Shown piece after piece: positions 17,286 to 26,065 of a stretch of DNA of 64,000 nt. The stretch lies in NCBI GenBank assembly GCA_900696535.1, contig CAADGM010000016.1, forward strand, positions 62,001 through 126,000. Direction: 5' to 3'. A program made the position numbers and the translations under genes. The notes beneath the pieces are model-generated. The model searched no databases, was not told the DNA's origin, and saw only the letters and a program-made list of their open reading frames with translations. This DNA comes from an uncultured Planctomycetota bacterium. GTDB taxonomy: Bacteria > Planctomycetota > Phycisphaerae > UBA1845 > Fen-1342. The first letter of the stretch is position 1. The number at the start of each line of letters is the position of its first letter.

Positions 17286-18197
17286 TCAGCTGGGGCGCGT
17301 CTCGGCGTGGAGGTTCAGGGGCCCACAGCCGCCGCCCAGTCCGGGATTCGTCGCGATGGCCGCCGTCACGAACGCCTTGGCACGCTGCACCGCCGCGAGC
17401 AGCGGCTCGCCGCGGGCCATCAAGGCTGTGATGGCGGCGGAGTAGACGCATCCGGCGCCGTGCAGGTGCGTGGTGTCGACGCGCGGGGCGGCGAAGCGGT
17501 GTATCTCCCCCTCCCACCAAAGCACGTCGATGGCCACTTCGCCCCGCCCGGCCGCGACGCTGGCTCCGGCGCTCTCAGCCGGCCCCGCACCGCCGTGGAT
17601 CGCCCCCCCTGGCTCACCACCGGCAGCCGGCGTGCCGCCGTCGCCGCGTACGCCGACAAGGGCGCCCCCCTTTACGAGCACTCCCCGGGTGCCGGTCAGG
17701 GCGATTCGTGCCGCGGCCCGCTCCATGTCGGCGAGGCTGCGGACATCCATCTCGGCCAATGCCGCCGCCTCGAAGCGGTTTGGGGTGATGAGCCAGGCGC
17801 GCGGGAGTAGCCATCGTCGCATCGCCCGGGCTGCGTCCTCGTCGATCAGGGCGTGGCCGTGCTTCGAGACCATGACCGGGTCGACCACAACGGGGAAGCC
17901 GTAGCCGTCCAGCCGTCCCGCCAGCGCCTCGATGAGCGCGGCGCTGCCCAGCGCCCCGGTCTTGGCGGCCGTCGGGGGGATGTCCGCGACGACGGCGTCG
18001 AGCTGCCCCAGGACCAGTTCCGGCGGGAGTAGGTGGACCGCCTGCACGCCCTGCGTGTTCTGCACGGTCAGCAGGGTGATGACCGCCTCGCCATAGACGC
18101 CGTGCTGATGGAAGGTCTTAAGGTCTGCCTGGACGCCGGCCCCGCCGCTCGGGTCGGATCCGGCGATGGTGAGGGCGACGGCCTTCACGAGCACCAC
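17286..18197 (-). CDS. thiD: hydroxymethylpyrimidine/phosphomethylpyrimidine kinase
   Basis: Phosphorylates HMP and HMP-P in thiamine biosynthesis. The ribokinase-like fold is shown by TIAGSDPSGGAGVQADLKTF at the N-terminus, DPVMVSKHG in the middle, TPNRFEAAAL, and the anion-hole/ATP motif THLHGAGCVYSAAITAL near the C-terminus (the ThiD form of GTGD). About 35 Gly/Ala-rich residues are inserted at about 188-222, making it longer (303) than typical ThiD (about 265). GTG codons at 18197 and 18188 are both possible starts; GGGAG 8 bases before 18188 favours the shorter. It lies 53 bases after the selenoprotein gene on the same strand. Confidence 0.92.
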   Translation of the reverse strand: MVLVKAVALTIAGSDPSGGAGVQADLKTFHQHGVYGEAVITLLTVQNTQGVQAVHLLPPELVLGQLDAVVADIPPTAAKTGALGSAALIEALAGRLDGYGFPVVVDPVMVSKHGHALIDEDAARAMRRWLLPRAWLITPNRFEAAALAEMDVRSLADMERAAARIALTGTRGVLVKGGALVGVRGDGGTPAAGGEPGGAIHGGAGPAESAGASVAAGRGEVAIDVLWWEGEIHRFAAPRVDTTHLHGAGCVYSAAITALMARGEPLLAAVQRAKAFVTAAIATNPGLGGGCGPLNLHAETRPS

Positions 18198-18249
18198 TCC
18201 CGCGTGCGAGGCGGCACGCGGCCGGCACGCCGCCCGTTCGATCGCGCCG

Positions 18250-18480
18250 TCACTTTCCGGCCAGCGGCGTGAGGCGATCGAGGATCTCGTGCTCCTCCGG
18301 GAAGCGGCCGACCTCGTGCTTGCTGAAGAGGAGCTTTCCGTCGGCCTTCACGTCGAAGATGCCGCCTGAACCGGCGATCAGCTCCGCGTCAACGCCGAAG
18401 GTCTCCTTGATGCTGGCCGCCAGACTGGCGGCCCGGGGCAGGTAGTTTCACTGTCGGCAGTACGTGATCGACACTTTCAT
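18250..18480 (-). CDS. SelW-like (Rdx family) selenoprotein with in-frame TGA
   Basis: A 76-residue thioredoxin-like Rdx protein (SelW/SelT/SelH family) whose codon 11 is TGA (18448-18450), read as selenocysteine. The motif is Y-C8-R-Q-U11-N-Y-L-P-R-A, the family's CxxU/CxxC redox site followed by its conserved NYLPRA. The rest of the family pattern continues in the same frame after the TGA (SLAASIKETFG, GGIFDVKADGKLLFSK, GRFPEEHEIL), ending at TGA 18250-18252. GAGGAG sits 8 bases before the ATG, and a promoter-like pair is at 18523-18551. A bacterial SECIS hairpin follows the TGA at 18415-18433. It is probably cotranscribed with thiD. A nonsense mutation is the alternative, but the TGA sits exactly where family members have Cys or Sec. 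Confidence 0.88.
18415..18433 (-). promoter_or_regulatory. bacterial SECIS element
   Basis: On the minus strand GGCCGCCA-GUC-UGGCGGCC forms a perfect 8-bp stem with a three-base loop starting with G (a five-base AGUCU loop if the A-U pair opens). The loop G lies 23 bases after the UGA. Published bacterial SECIS models ask for a short apical loop with an early G and a spacing of roughly 16-37 bases, so this fits. It overlaps codons 17-22. Confidence 0.78.
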
Positions 18481-18522
18481 CGCGCAGGCTCCTCACCGTC
18501 GCCAGCCACCCCGTCGTCGGCG

Positions 18523-18551
18523 ATGGTAGGCGCCGCGACTGCCGGCGACAA
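18523..18551 (-). promoter_or_regulatory. possible promoter of the selenoprotein-thiD unit
   Basis: Minus strand: TTGTCG (18546-18551), an exact 17-base spacer and TACCAT (18523-18528), about 43 bases before the ATG at 18480. It faces away from the divergent redoxin-like gene. Confidence 0.42.
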
Positions 18552-18647
18552 GCGCGCCGCGCGGCTGGCAGTTCCAGCGCCCGGAAACTATCCTACGATG
18601 TCTCGTGGGCCGCCGAGCGCCCGCGGCGTGTGTACTGGGGACCGGAT

Positions 18648-19973
18648 ATGAACGCGATCCATCGACTCGCATTGCTTCCCTTGGCGCTGCTGCTCGCAGC
18701 CTCCGCCTCTGCCCAGAACGAGAACGCCGGGAGCATGGAGGAGGGCCGGAAGGCGGCCATTGGCGAGCCCGCCCCGCCGCTGCGCGTCCGCACGGGCTCC
18801 GGCCGGGAGACGAAGGTCGAAAACGTCCTCGAGCGCCATCGCCGCAAGCTCGTGATCCTGTTCTTCTACCGATCGAATGACCCGGCCTCGAACGACGCGG
18901 CGCCGATACTCAAGAAGATCGCGGACGAGTACGGCAAGCGCGGCGTTTCGATCATTCCGATCACGGATGAGAAGAAGGAGAAAGCCGACGCGTTCGTGAA
19001 GGCCAAGGAGCTTTCCGGCGAGTATCTCGCTCAGGTAGACATGGAGTTCCCCTACAACGTTTCCGCCCCACCGCGGATCTACCTCATCGACCCGGACGGC
19101 ATCCTGGTCAATCACTTCCACCCGGCGGACCGGCTCGAGGAGCGGGTCAAGGAGGCGATGCGGCGCAACCCGCCGGCCGGCGCGGACCCCGAGACGATCC
19201 GCAGGCTGTACGAGCGCGCCGAGGCGGCCCTGAAGGCCGAGCAGGTTGGTCGAGCGTATGGGTTGGCGCTGGAGGTCGAGCAACTGACGGACAAGGAGAC
19301 GTCCGTCGGGCAGAACGTCCGCAAGTTGAAGGAGACCGTCGAGAAGGCCGCCCGCGAGAAGCTCGACGCGGCGCGCAAGGCGTTCAACGAGAAGAAGTAT
19401 GACGAGGCTCTCCCCCGGCTGGCGGAGCTGAGCGTTCGCTTCGCCGGCACGCCCCTGGGCACCGACGCGGACACCGAGGTCAGCCGGGTGATGGGCGAGC
19501 GCGACCAGAAGTCGAAGATGCGTGCGGCGCTCGACGAGGCCCGGGCCCAGGTGATCTTCGACCGGGCGAGTGACCACGAGGCGGACGGGCGTTTCATGGA
19601 CGCCATTCGCGCGCATCGCGAGATCATGGACCGCTACCCGGACTCGGAGCTGGCCAAGAAGTCGGAGACGGCGGTGGACCGCATCTCGGCCGACCCGAAG
19701 GTCCAGGCGCAGATCGCTGCCGAGCGGGCCGAAGCCGAGGCGGAGCGCTGGTTCGACATCGCGGAGCGCTTTGCAAAGGCGGGGATGAACGCCAAGGCCC
19801 GCGAGTACTACGGCATGGTGCAGGAGAAGCACCCCAAGTCGCGGGCCGCTGCACGCGTGGCCGAACGGCTCAAGGCCCTGCCGGCCGACGAGCCCGACGA
19901 AGACACCGGCGGCGACGAGAAGGCCGACGAGGAAGCCGGCGAGGAGGCAAGCGGGGAGCCGAGCGAGGGGTAG
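18648..19973 (+). CDS. exported redoxin-like domain protein with helical C-terminal repeats
   Basis: A 441-residue periplasmic protein. A signal peptide (about 1-22, ending LLAASASAQN) is followed by an AhpC/TSA-type thioredoxin fold at about 35-160 (IGEPAPPLRV, RKLVILFFYRSND, PPRIYLIDPDGILVNHF). The active-site CxxC is missing: the loop after FFYR reads SNDPASN, so it is not a classical disulfide oxidoreductase. From about 175 the protein is charged and helical with TPR-like units (YDEALPRLAELSVRFAGT and DAIRAHREIMDRYPDSEL), ending in an acidic tail. The ATG at 18648 has GGGGA upstream. A scaffold or redox-sensing role is inference. It is divergent from the selenoprotein gene. Confidence 0.78.
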   Translation: MNAIHRLALLPLALLLAASASAQNENAGSMEEGRKAAIGEPAPPLRVRTGSGRETKVENVLERHRRKLVILFFYRSNDPASNDAAPILKKIADEYGKRGVSIIPITDEKKEKADAFVKAKELSGEYLAQVDMEFPYNVSAPPRIYLIDPDGILVNHFHPADRLEERVKEAMRRNPPAGADPETIRRLYERAEAALKAEQVGRAYGLALEVEQLTDKETSVGQNVRKLKETVEKAAREKLDAARKAFNEKKYDEALPRLAELSVRFAGTPLGTDADTEVSRVMGERDQKSKMRAALDEARAQVIFDRASDHEADGRFMDAIRAHREIMDRYPDSELAKKSETAVDRISADPKVQAQIAAERAEAEAERWFDIAERFAKAGMNAKAREYYGMVQEKHPKSRAAARVAERLKALPADEPDEDTGGDEKADEEAGEEASGEPSEG

Positions 19974-20419
19974 CGCCGGGGCGGCACGCCCCTACTTCTC
20001 AGGACCAGTGGCGCGGGCCTCCGTGCCCGCCGGCAGGCAGGGACGCCTGCCCAACTGCGCGCACACGCGTCGCGGTGCGTCGGAGGCGCCGTGCGGGAGA
20101 TCTCCCTGGGTTCGGGCGGCGACTGTCAGCTTCTGCCCAGGAGAACCTGCTCCACAACCTCTTGAGCCCCCGCGAACAGCGGGTGCTTGCCGCTTAGAGC
20201 CGAGTTGCAGGCTGTAATTCAGGCCGGCCTGCCGCCTGACTGGTCCAACACCCGCTGATAGCGAGTGCTCCACGTCGCGCTGCTCCGGGTTCTGGGAATG
20301 GTGCTGGCCGCTGCACAGGCCCCGAATCCGGCGCGCTCGCAGGCTGCCAGCCCCTGGGGACGCCGAACGCGGCAAGACGACGAAAGCCGGGTCTGCCGAA
20401 GCTGCTGGCCCCGGGCCGA
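19974..20419. other. 446-base gap holding repeats only
   Basis: No gene seen. The left part (about 20005-20050) is a GC-rich run with short inverted repeats around GGCAGGCAGGGACGCCTGCC; the right part is fold-back repeat copy B (20137-20298). Confidence 0.4.
20137..20298. repeat. fold-back dispersed repeat, copy B
   Basis: Aligns over most of its length with copy A (12991-13139): shared blocks include GATAGCGRGTGCTCCACGTC and GGGTTCTGGGAA at the right, plus a central GAG.CGAGT.GCAGGC. The left arm is degenerate (CGCGAACAGCGGGTG), so the inverted repeat is weaker than in copy A. Noncoding. Confidence 0.6.
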
Positions 20420-22180
20420 TCAGTCGCACGTCGCGCCGATGCGCTCCACAAACGGATCGATGTCGTCGAACGTCACGCCGCCGGCGCCGTCCACGTCGTT
20501 GTTGGCATATGAGCAACTCGGCAGCGCGCCGAAGATCGCCACGTGCTGGTCGATCCAGCTTTGCTCGCCCGACAGCGCCGCGACGAAGAAGTCGATGTCG
20601 TCGAAGTCCACATCGCCGTCGCAGTCGCTGTCGCCGCGGCAAACGGCCGGAGCACAGGGGTTCGCGCCACACGGGACGCCCGCGATGAACTCTCCGCCTG
20701 CGGCCAGGCACAGAGGCTCGACCGCCTCGACGCAGCCGCCCGCCACGCAGCACGCCCCCGCCGGCCCGCCCGCCAGGCGCAGCTCATAGCGCGCGCCGCA
20801 CGCGACGCTCCCGCTCTCCCGCTCGGCGGCAACAACGAGGTGATAGCGGCCCGCCGGCGCCGCGGTCCGCACGCGCAACAGCGGCTCACAACTTGCGGCG
20901 AAGTACGCCGTCAGCGACTCGTAAGCCGGGTTACACAGGTCGCCCGGACTCAGGACCGGGCCGATGAGGCGCACGTACCCGGCGAACTCGGCCCGGATCG
21001 ACCACCCGAGGTCGCCCCCGGCATGGTTCACGACGTACCAGTCCGAGTCGTTTTCGAAGGGCGTGGCCCGGGAGCTGCCGCACACGATCCCTGCCCCGCT
21101 GCTGAGCTGCCCGCCGAAGACCAGGCCGGCGTCGCAGCCACCGTTCACCGGAGCAAGCAGGTCGTCGCACAGCGGCTCGCCCTCGGCGACCGCCTGCGGG
21201 GCACAGGTCATCGGGCACGGCGGACACGGGTTCGGATCGCAGCTTGTGAAATCGCCCGAATACACGCCGCCGGCGCCGGCGCACTCGGCACCCGACAGCA
21301 ATCTGCACCCCCCACCGTCCGGCAGGCAGCAACCCCCGCGAATCGGCGGCGCGACGCGTGCGCGGTAGGCGGCGCCGCAGTTCAGTGTCCCGGCGCTGAA
21401 GCTCGGCGCGATGACGAGCCAGTACACGCCCGGCGGCTCGTTCCAAGCAGTGACGCACACTTCGGTGCAGTCTGCGGAGCCGGCGCGCGCGGCCCGGATG
21501 ATCGCGAAGTCGCACTGTTCCTGGGGCGTCCCGCTGGCCGGCGCGATGACGTACAGGTCTGCGACGAACTCGGCCACCACGCACAACCGCACGTCGCCGC
21601 CCGGGTGGTTGTAGACGAACCAGTCAAAGTCACGCTGGCCACCCACCGACGCGACCGTCCCGCACACCGTGCCCCCGGGCATCGCCAGCGACACCGTGTC
21701 GAACGGGTAGCCCGCACCGGGCGAGTTGCATCCGCCGTTCACCGTGTCTACCGGCTGGCCGCAGTCGGGCTCGCCCTCCGCAGGCGTTCCCGCCGGACAA
21801 GGGCAGCAGATGTCCGTGCAGTTGGACCCGACGCCGAAGAAGTGCCCGCCGGCAGCCGCGCACGCGTCCGCGGTCCGCGGTTCGCAGCCCTGGGACGCGC
21901 CGCCGGCCGCGATCAGGCAGCAGGCCCCGACCTGGTACACGCCGCGCCCACTCGCGACCTGAAACCCGCACGGGCGACCGACGCTGAACTCATCGGAGAT
22001 CGATGACCACTCCAATGCGTCCTCGCGCGTCCAGCGCAGCCATGGATCGCCCGTCACGACGGCGCTGGCGGCGAGGTCGCCGCCCCACTCGGCCATGTCC
22101 GCTCGGGCTCCACCCGCCCCTCCCGCAGCGAATGCTCCCAGCAACACCACACCGAGCCCGAACCTCACCGCGCAGCTCAT
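20420..22180 (-). CDS. secreted Cys-rich modular protein with C-terminal calcium-loop pair
   Basis: A 586-residue exported protein. A signal peptide (about 1-28) is followed by three copies of a small Cys-rich module (GACCL..G...GC......C.AAGG.F.G..SNC and similar; also GGCCLPDGGGCR and GACCVAGGCVE) alternating with two pre-peptidase-like beta domains (FDWFVYNHPGGDVRLCV and DWYVVNHAGGDLGWSI). The C-terminus has two dockerin-like motifs, CDGDVDFDDIDFFVAALSG and a degenerate VTFDDIDPFVERIG. The ATG at 22180 sits behind AGGAAGGGAG. It would be stabilised by disulfides outside the cytoplasm. No enzyme domain is recognised; it resembles large planctomycete surface proteins. Confidence 0.8.
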   Translation of the reverse strand: MSCAVRFGLGVVLLGAFAAGGAGGARADMAEWGGDLAASAVVTGDPWLRWTREDALEWSSISDEFSVGRPCGFQVASGRGVYQVGACCLIAAGGASQGCEPRTADACAAAGGHFFGVGSNCTDICCPCPAGTPAEGEPDCGQPVDTVNGGCNSPGAGYPFDTVSLAMPGGTVCGTVASVGGQRDFDWFVYNHPGGDVRLCVVAEFVADLYVIAPASGTPQEQCDFAIIRAARAGSADCTEVCVTAWNEPPGVYWLVIAPSFSAGTLNCGAAYRARVAPPIRGGCCLPDGGGCRLLSGAECAGAGGVYSGDFTSCDPNPCPPCPMTCAPQAVAEGEPLCDDLLAPVNGGCDAGLVFGGQLSSGAGIVCGSSRATPFENDSDWYVVNHAGGDLGWSIRAEFAGYVRLIGPVLSPGDLCNPAYESLTAYFAASCEPLLRVRTAAPAGRYHLVVAAERESGSVACGARYELRLAGGPAGACCVAGGCVEAVEPLCLAAGGEFIAGVPCGANPCAPAVCRGDSDCDGDVDFDDIDFFVAALSGEQSWIDQHVAIFGALPSCSYANNDVDGAGGVTFDDIDPFVERIGATCD

Positions 22181-22611
22181 GCGAACGCTCCCTTCCTCGG
22201 CTCCAACACCCCGCTTCACCATTGCTCCGGCCCGATCATGCGCCCGCCCAACGTCGACAGGACGGCGGAAGCCAGCGGCACTTTGCCGGGCCACCGCGCG
22301 GCGCGACGCACAACTCAGCGTCCCACGGGCAAGGGGCCGGCGTCAATAGGTGTTTGTCCCTCGGCGTGGCGATGGCCCCTCGACCCGGTCCGACTGCGAG
22401 CGACCGCGCCGCCGCGAGCGGAGTGCCCACAAGCCAGCCGGCACTACGTAAAGCTCGTCGCCAAAGAGTTTTATGTGACAGTCAAGATGGACCGATCGAT
22501 CCTTTGTCCCGCGAAGGTGGGGCGCGTGCGTCGGCTCGTTACAATGTGGGTACGTGACCGGTCCCAGGGAGGGAATCGGAGCCACGCACACAGACGCGCC
22601 CGCAACGGGCA
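22181..22611. other. 431-base divergent intergenic region
   Basis: Separates the Cys-rich protein (minus) from the GH15-like gene (plus). A possible -10 box TACAAT is at 22540-22545 for the plus gene, but without a recognisable -35. Nothing else was seen. Confidence 0.3.
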
Positions 22612-25600
22612 ATGAGGATGCGTCACCATATGAAATCAATCTGGTTCCATATTCGCCGCCGTGCGGCGGTCGTGCTGGTAGCCCTGCTGTGCGGCTCGCT
22701 CGCTCGCGCCGTCCCCGAGTTCGTCGAGCATATCCCGGGGAGCGCCGTGTACGGCGAGCCGGGCGGGACGACGATGCGTCAGCCAGAATCGCCCGTTGCC
22801 GGCGACACGATCCAGCTTTGGATCAGGATCGGCTTCTCGTTCTACTACACCGACGTCGCCGTCTACTACACGCTCGACGGCTCGACGCCCGTTGGGAGCT
22901 TCGGCAACCCCCTCGGCACGACCCAGGTGCTGCGATCAAGCCTCGGGCAGATCAGCTTCATCCGAAACGAGCCCACGGGCGGGCCGAACATCGACTGGTG
23001 GCGAGCGACGCTGCCGCCAGCCGCGAGCGTGTCCGGTACGACCCTCCGCTACTTCATCGGCGCCTGGCACAGCGGCGGCGGCATCGAGGTGTACGGCAAC
23101 AATTACGGCTGCGCGGACAGCACGTGCGACAATCCGGCCAACCCCAAGACGATCCACAGCGTGACCGTGGGCAGCCCGCCCTTCCCCTGGCCGGGAAAGG
23201 GGCACCCGTTCGTCGATCACGGCGTCGGCTACCCGCCCGTGTATCACTGGAAGGAGGAGGGCGTCGTCGGGAACAACAACATCAACGTCATGGTGGATCA
23301 GAACGGCACTGTCTACGACATCTACTACCCATCCGCCGGGTGCGTGCAGGGTGTGGGCACGAAGAACGAGGGCTACGTCGACGGGCTCGACACGTTTCCG
23401 CCCGGGCTGCCGCCCGGACACCGCGGGCAGATGAACGTCAACCAGGCGATGGGCGGCCTGCGGATCGACGGGAAGACTTACTGGCTGAGCAACGTAAACG
23501 GGGCGAGCTACGACAACGTCGACCAGCAGTACGTCCCCCGAACCACCGTGATCTACACGACGGCCCGGCTGTATGACAACGGCAACAACATCCTGGTTGA
23601 GCAGTATGACTTCTCACCCAAGGGCATCACGTACCCGACCGACCTCGGCGGCAACCCCAACAAGGGCATCTATCTCAAGCGCTACCTCATCACGAACAAC
23701 GGGCCGACGAGCAAGAGCGGCCAGTTCTACTTCTACGGCGACTTCGCGCTCAACGGCGGCGACGCGTTCGACGTCATGGATCACGACCTTGCGCGCGGCG
23801 CCATGTACGCGCGGGACACGACGTATCGCAACGCGAGCGACGTCGGGGAGTACAACCCCACGTCCTTCCCGAGCTACGTCAAGGACGTCTCGCTCTACCT
23901 GGCGGCCGCGATGAAGCTCGCCCCCGTCCCGGGCGCCGCGGGCGGTACGCCGGCCGGTGCCTCCTGGCGGCAGGTCTCCGCCGACAACGACCAGGGCTGG
24001 ATCGGGATGGACATCACGCTCCCGCCGGGCGTAACGCGAGAAGTCAACGTCGCGATCGTGGGCGGCTTCGACGCTTTCCCCGACGCCACCGGCACGTACA
24101 CCTGGCAGATTGCCCCTGTCATCGACTGGTTCATCGCCCAGAACGTCAGCCAGCTCCAGGCCCTGACCGAGGCGTACTGGCAGGCATGGCTCGACGCCGG
24201 CACAACGGTCAACTTTCCCGACCCGGTCTACAACGAGTTGTTCGAGCGCGGCCTGCTGGCCACGGCGCTGCACCAGGACGAGAAGAACGGCGGCATCGTC
24301 GCCGGGATGCATAACGGCGCGTACCCGTTCGTCTGGCCGCGCGACGCGGCCTGGGCCGCGATCACGCTGGCGCGAACCGGGCACGTCGACGGCGCGACCG
24401 AGGCGATGCGCTTTCTACGCGACGTGGCCTACCGGGACAACGAAAGCTGGGGCCGCAAGGGCTGGTGGAAGCAGAAGTACACCACCGACGGCTACCAGGT
24501 CTGGACCGCCCCCCAGATCGACGAGACCTCCTGCTACCCCTGGGCGGCGAAGTTCATCTATGACGTCACGGGCGATGTAGCGTGGCTGGCCGACCACTAC
24601 GACGAGGTGTGGGAGGCCGCGGTCGTCTCTGTGCTCGAGTACTCGCCAGTCGTGTTCGAGGACGGGATCAGCAAGCGCAAGAGCGCGGTCGACGGCCGGC
24701 TCTTCTACAACGTGACGCTCGACCTCGTACACTCGAACAACCTCTGGGAGGACCAGTTCGGCCCGTTCAACTACTCGGTCGCGTCCGTCGTTCGCGGACT
24801 GGAGGACGCCGCCGCCATCGCCGACCGCCTCGACCAGGTCTGGTGCCCGGGTGGTCCGGGGACTTGCGGCTACGACGAGGATCGCGCCCTGTTCCTGGCC
24901 CGGGCGGCGCAGCTCCGAGGCGGCCTCGATGCCCGGCTGGCCTGGAACGGCGAGAACACCGACATCAGCCAGCTCGGCATCACCTATCCGTTTGAGGTTT
25001 ATCCCCCCGGCCACCCGCGGGCCGAACTGCTCCTCAACCGCATCCGCGGCACCGCCAGCAACAACCTGGGGCAGTTCCAGCCGCTCGTCAACGGGCCCGG
25101 GGAGTGGGAGCACCTGGTCAACCGCTACTGGGGCGACACGTACTGGCACAACCCCTTCGGCCCCAACCCGAACGCCAGCCCGTGGTACCTCACCACGATG
25201 TGGTACGGCGCCTACCACGCGACGCGGCAGGACATTCATCCAGGCAAGGCCGACATCGGCGACCACAAGCTCCGCCTCGACCGGCTGATCGCCGAGCTCG
25301 GCCCCATCGGCTTCGGTGCCGAGCAGATCGCCCCGAGTAACAGCCTGCTCTACCCCGGTCAGACGGACTTCACCCACCAGGCCGCCTGGCCAAACGCCTG
25401 GGAGTCAATGAGCTTCTTCGTCGACAGCCTCATGCTCTTCAGCGGCTTCAGCCCGGACGCGCCCGGCAACACGCTGCGCGTGGCCCCCAAGCTGCCCGCG
25501 GCGTGGAGCACGATGACGTTCAACAACCTGCATGTCGGCTCGCACCGCGTCAGCCTCACGGCCAGCGAGGCCGCCACGTCGAGCACGCACGTCCTGACCA

Positions 25601-25986
25601 ACACGACTGGCGGTGCGATCGACTTCGAGACGTACGTCCGCATCCCGAACACGCGGACGCCGCGCGTCGTGACCCGCAACGGCGAGCTGCACCCGTACAC
25701 GTACGACCCCGGCACCGGGCGTACGCGATTGACCGGGGCGGTCAGCACCGGCGCCGGCGCCGCGACAACGCTGGTCGTCGACCACAGCATCCCGGGCGAC
25801 TTCACAGGCGATGACCGCGTCAGCATCGCCGACTTCGACGTCCTGACGCTGGCTCTGGCCGGACCGGACAACCCCCGCCCACCGGCTGTGAGCGTCGTCA
25901 ATTGGGAGAAGTCGAAGCTGGACGGTGACGCGGACGTTGACATGGGCGACCTGGCCGTGTTCCAGACGATCTTCACGGGCTTGTAA
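22612..25986 (+). CDS. secreted GH15-like glucoamylase/glucodextranase with C-terminal calcium-loop module
   Basis: A large (1124-residue) exported glycoside hydrolase of the (alpha/alpha)6 barrel type, probably acting on alpha-glucans outside the cell. After a signal peptide (about 7-33), an N-terminal beta-sandwich (about 180-500) precedes the barrel (about 520-1000). Visible barrel motifs are GMHNGAYPFVWPRDAAWAAI near 573, QIDETSCYPW near 636 (candidate general acid) and GFGAEQIAPSN near 904 (candidate general base), then HQAAWPNAWESMSFF. The last about 70 residues hold a dockerin-like pair, GDFTGDDRVSIADFDVL and DGDADVDMGDLAVFQTI. The start may be ATG 22612 or ATG 22630; GAGGA lies between them. 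GH15 assignment is by motif only, and exact substrate is unknown. Confidence 0.82.
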   Translation: MRMRHHMKSIWFHIRRRAAVVLVALLCGSLARAVPEFVEHIPGSAVYGEPGGTTMRQPESPVAGDTIQLWIRIGFSFYYTDVAVYYTLDGSTPVGSFGNPLGTTQVLRSSLGQISFIRNEPTGGPNIDWWRATLPPAASVSGTTLRYFIGAWHSGGGIEVYGNNYGCADSTCDNPANPKTIHSVTVGSPPFPWPGKGHPFVDHGVGYPPVYHWKEEGVVGNNNINVMVDQNGTVYDIYYPSAGCVQGVGTKNEGYVDGLDTFPPGLPPGHRGQMNVNQAMGGLRIDGKTYWLSNVNGASYDNVDQQYVPRTTVIYTTARLYDNGNNILVEQYDFSPKGITYPTDLGGNPNKGIYLKRYLITNNGPTSKSGQFYFYGDFALNGGDAFDVMDHDLARGAMYARDTTYRNASDVGEYNPTSFPSYVKDVSLYLAAAMKLAPVPGAAGGTPAGASWRQVSADNDQGWIGMDITLPPGVTREVNVAIVGGFDAFPDATGTYTWQIAPVIDWFIAQNVSQLQALTEAYWQAWLDAGTTVNFPDPVYNELFERGLLATALHQDEKNGGIVAGMHNGAYPFVWPRDAAWAAITLARTGHVDGATEAMRFLRDVAYRDNESWGRKGWWKQKYTTDGYQVWTAPQIDETSCYPWAAKFIYDVTGDVAWLADHYDEVWEAAVVSVLEYSPVVFEDGISKRKSAVDGRLFYNVTLDLVHSNNLWEDQFGPFNYSVASVVRGLEDAAAIADRLDQVWCPGGPGTCGYDEDRALFLARAAQLRGGLDARLAWNGENTDISQLGITYPFEVYPPGHPRAELLLNRIRGTASNNLGQFQPLVNGPGEWEHLVNRYWGDTYWHNPFGPNPNASPWYLTTMWYGAYHATRQDIHPGKADIGDHKLRLDRLIAELGPIGFGAEQIAPSNSLLYPGQTDFTHQAAWPNAWESMSFFVDSLMLFSGFSPDAPGNTLRVAPKLPAAWSTMTFNNLHVGSHRVSLTASEAATSSTHVLTNTTGGAIDFETYVRIPNTRTPRVVTRNGELHPYTYDPGTGRTRLTGAVSTGAGAATTLVVDHSIPGDFTGDDRVSIADFDVLTLALAGPDNPRPPAVSVVNWEKSKLDGDADVDMGDLAVFQTIFTGL

Positions 25987-26013
25987 GCGCAGGAAGCGGT
26001 CTCGGACTCCCGC

Positions 26014-26019
26014 TATACT
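26014..26019 (+). promoter_or_regulatory. -10 box of yceI (TATACT)
   Basis: CGCTATACTCTCC, 47 bases before the ATG. The 12-base core GCTATACTCTCC is identical upstream of nadA. No -35 hexamer is evident. Confidence 0.4.
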
Positions 26020-26065
26020 CTCCGCGATTCGAGCCGAGAGGTCTTTGGTTGCGAGGAGTCCCAGG

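Noticed and set aside
18448-18450. The TGA in the SelW-like gene as a nonsense mutation or pseudogene
   Set aside because: It sits at the redox position where relatives have Cys or Sec, the frame stays intact and conserved to the end, and a fitting SECIS hairpin follows; decay would not produce these together.
25790-25986. Cellulosome dockerin
   Set aside because: The calcium-loop pairs resemble dockerins, but there is no cohesin or scaffoldin and the tails are on unrelated proteins, so the term is used only for sequence likeness.
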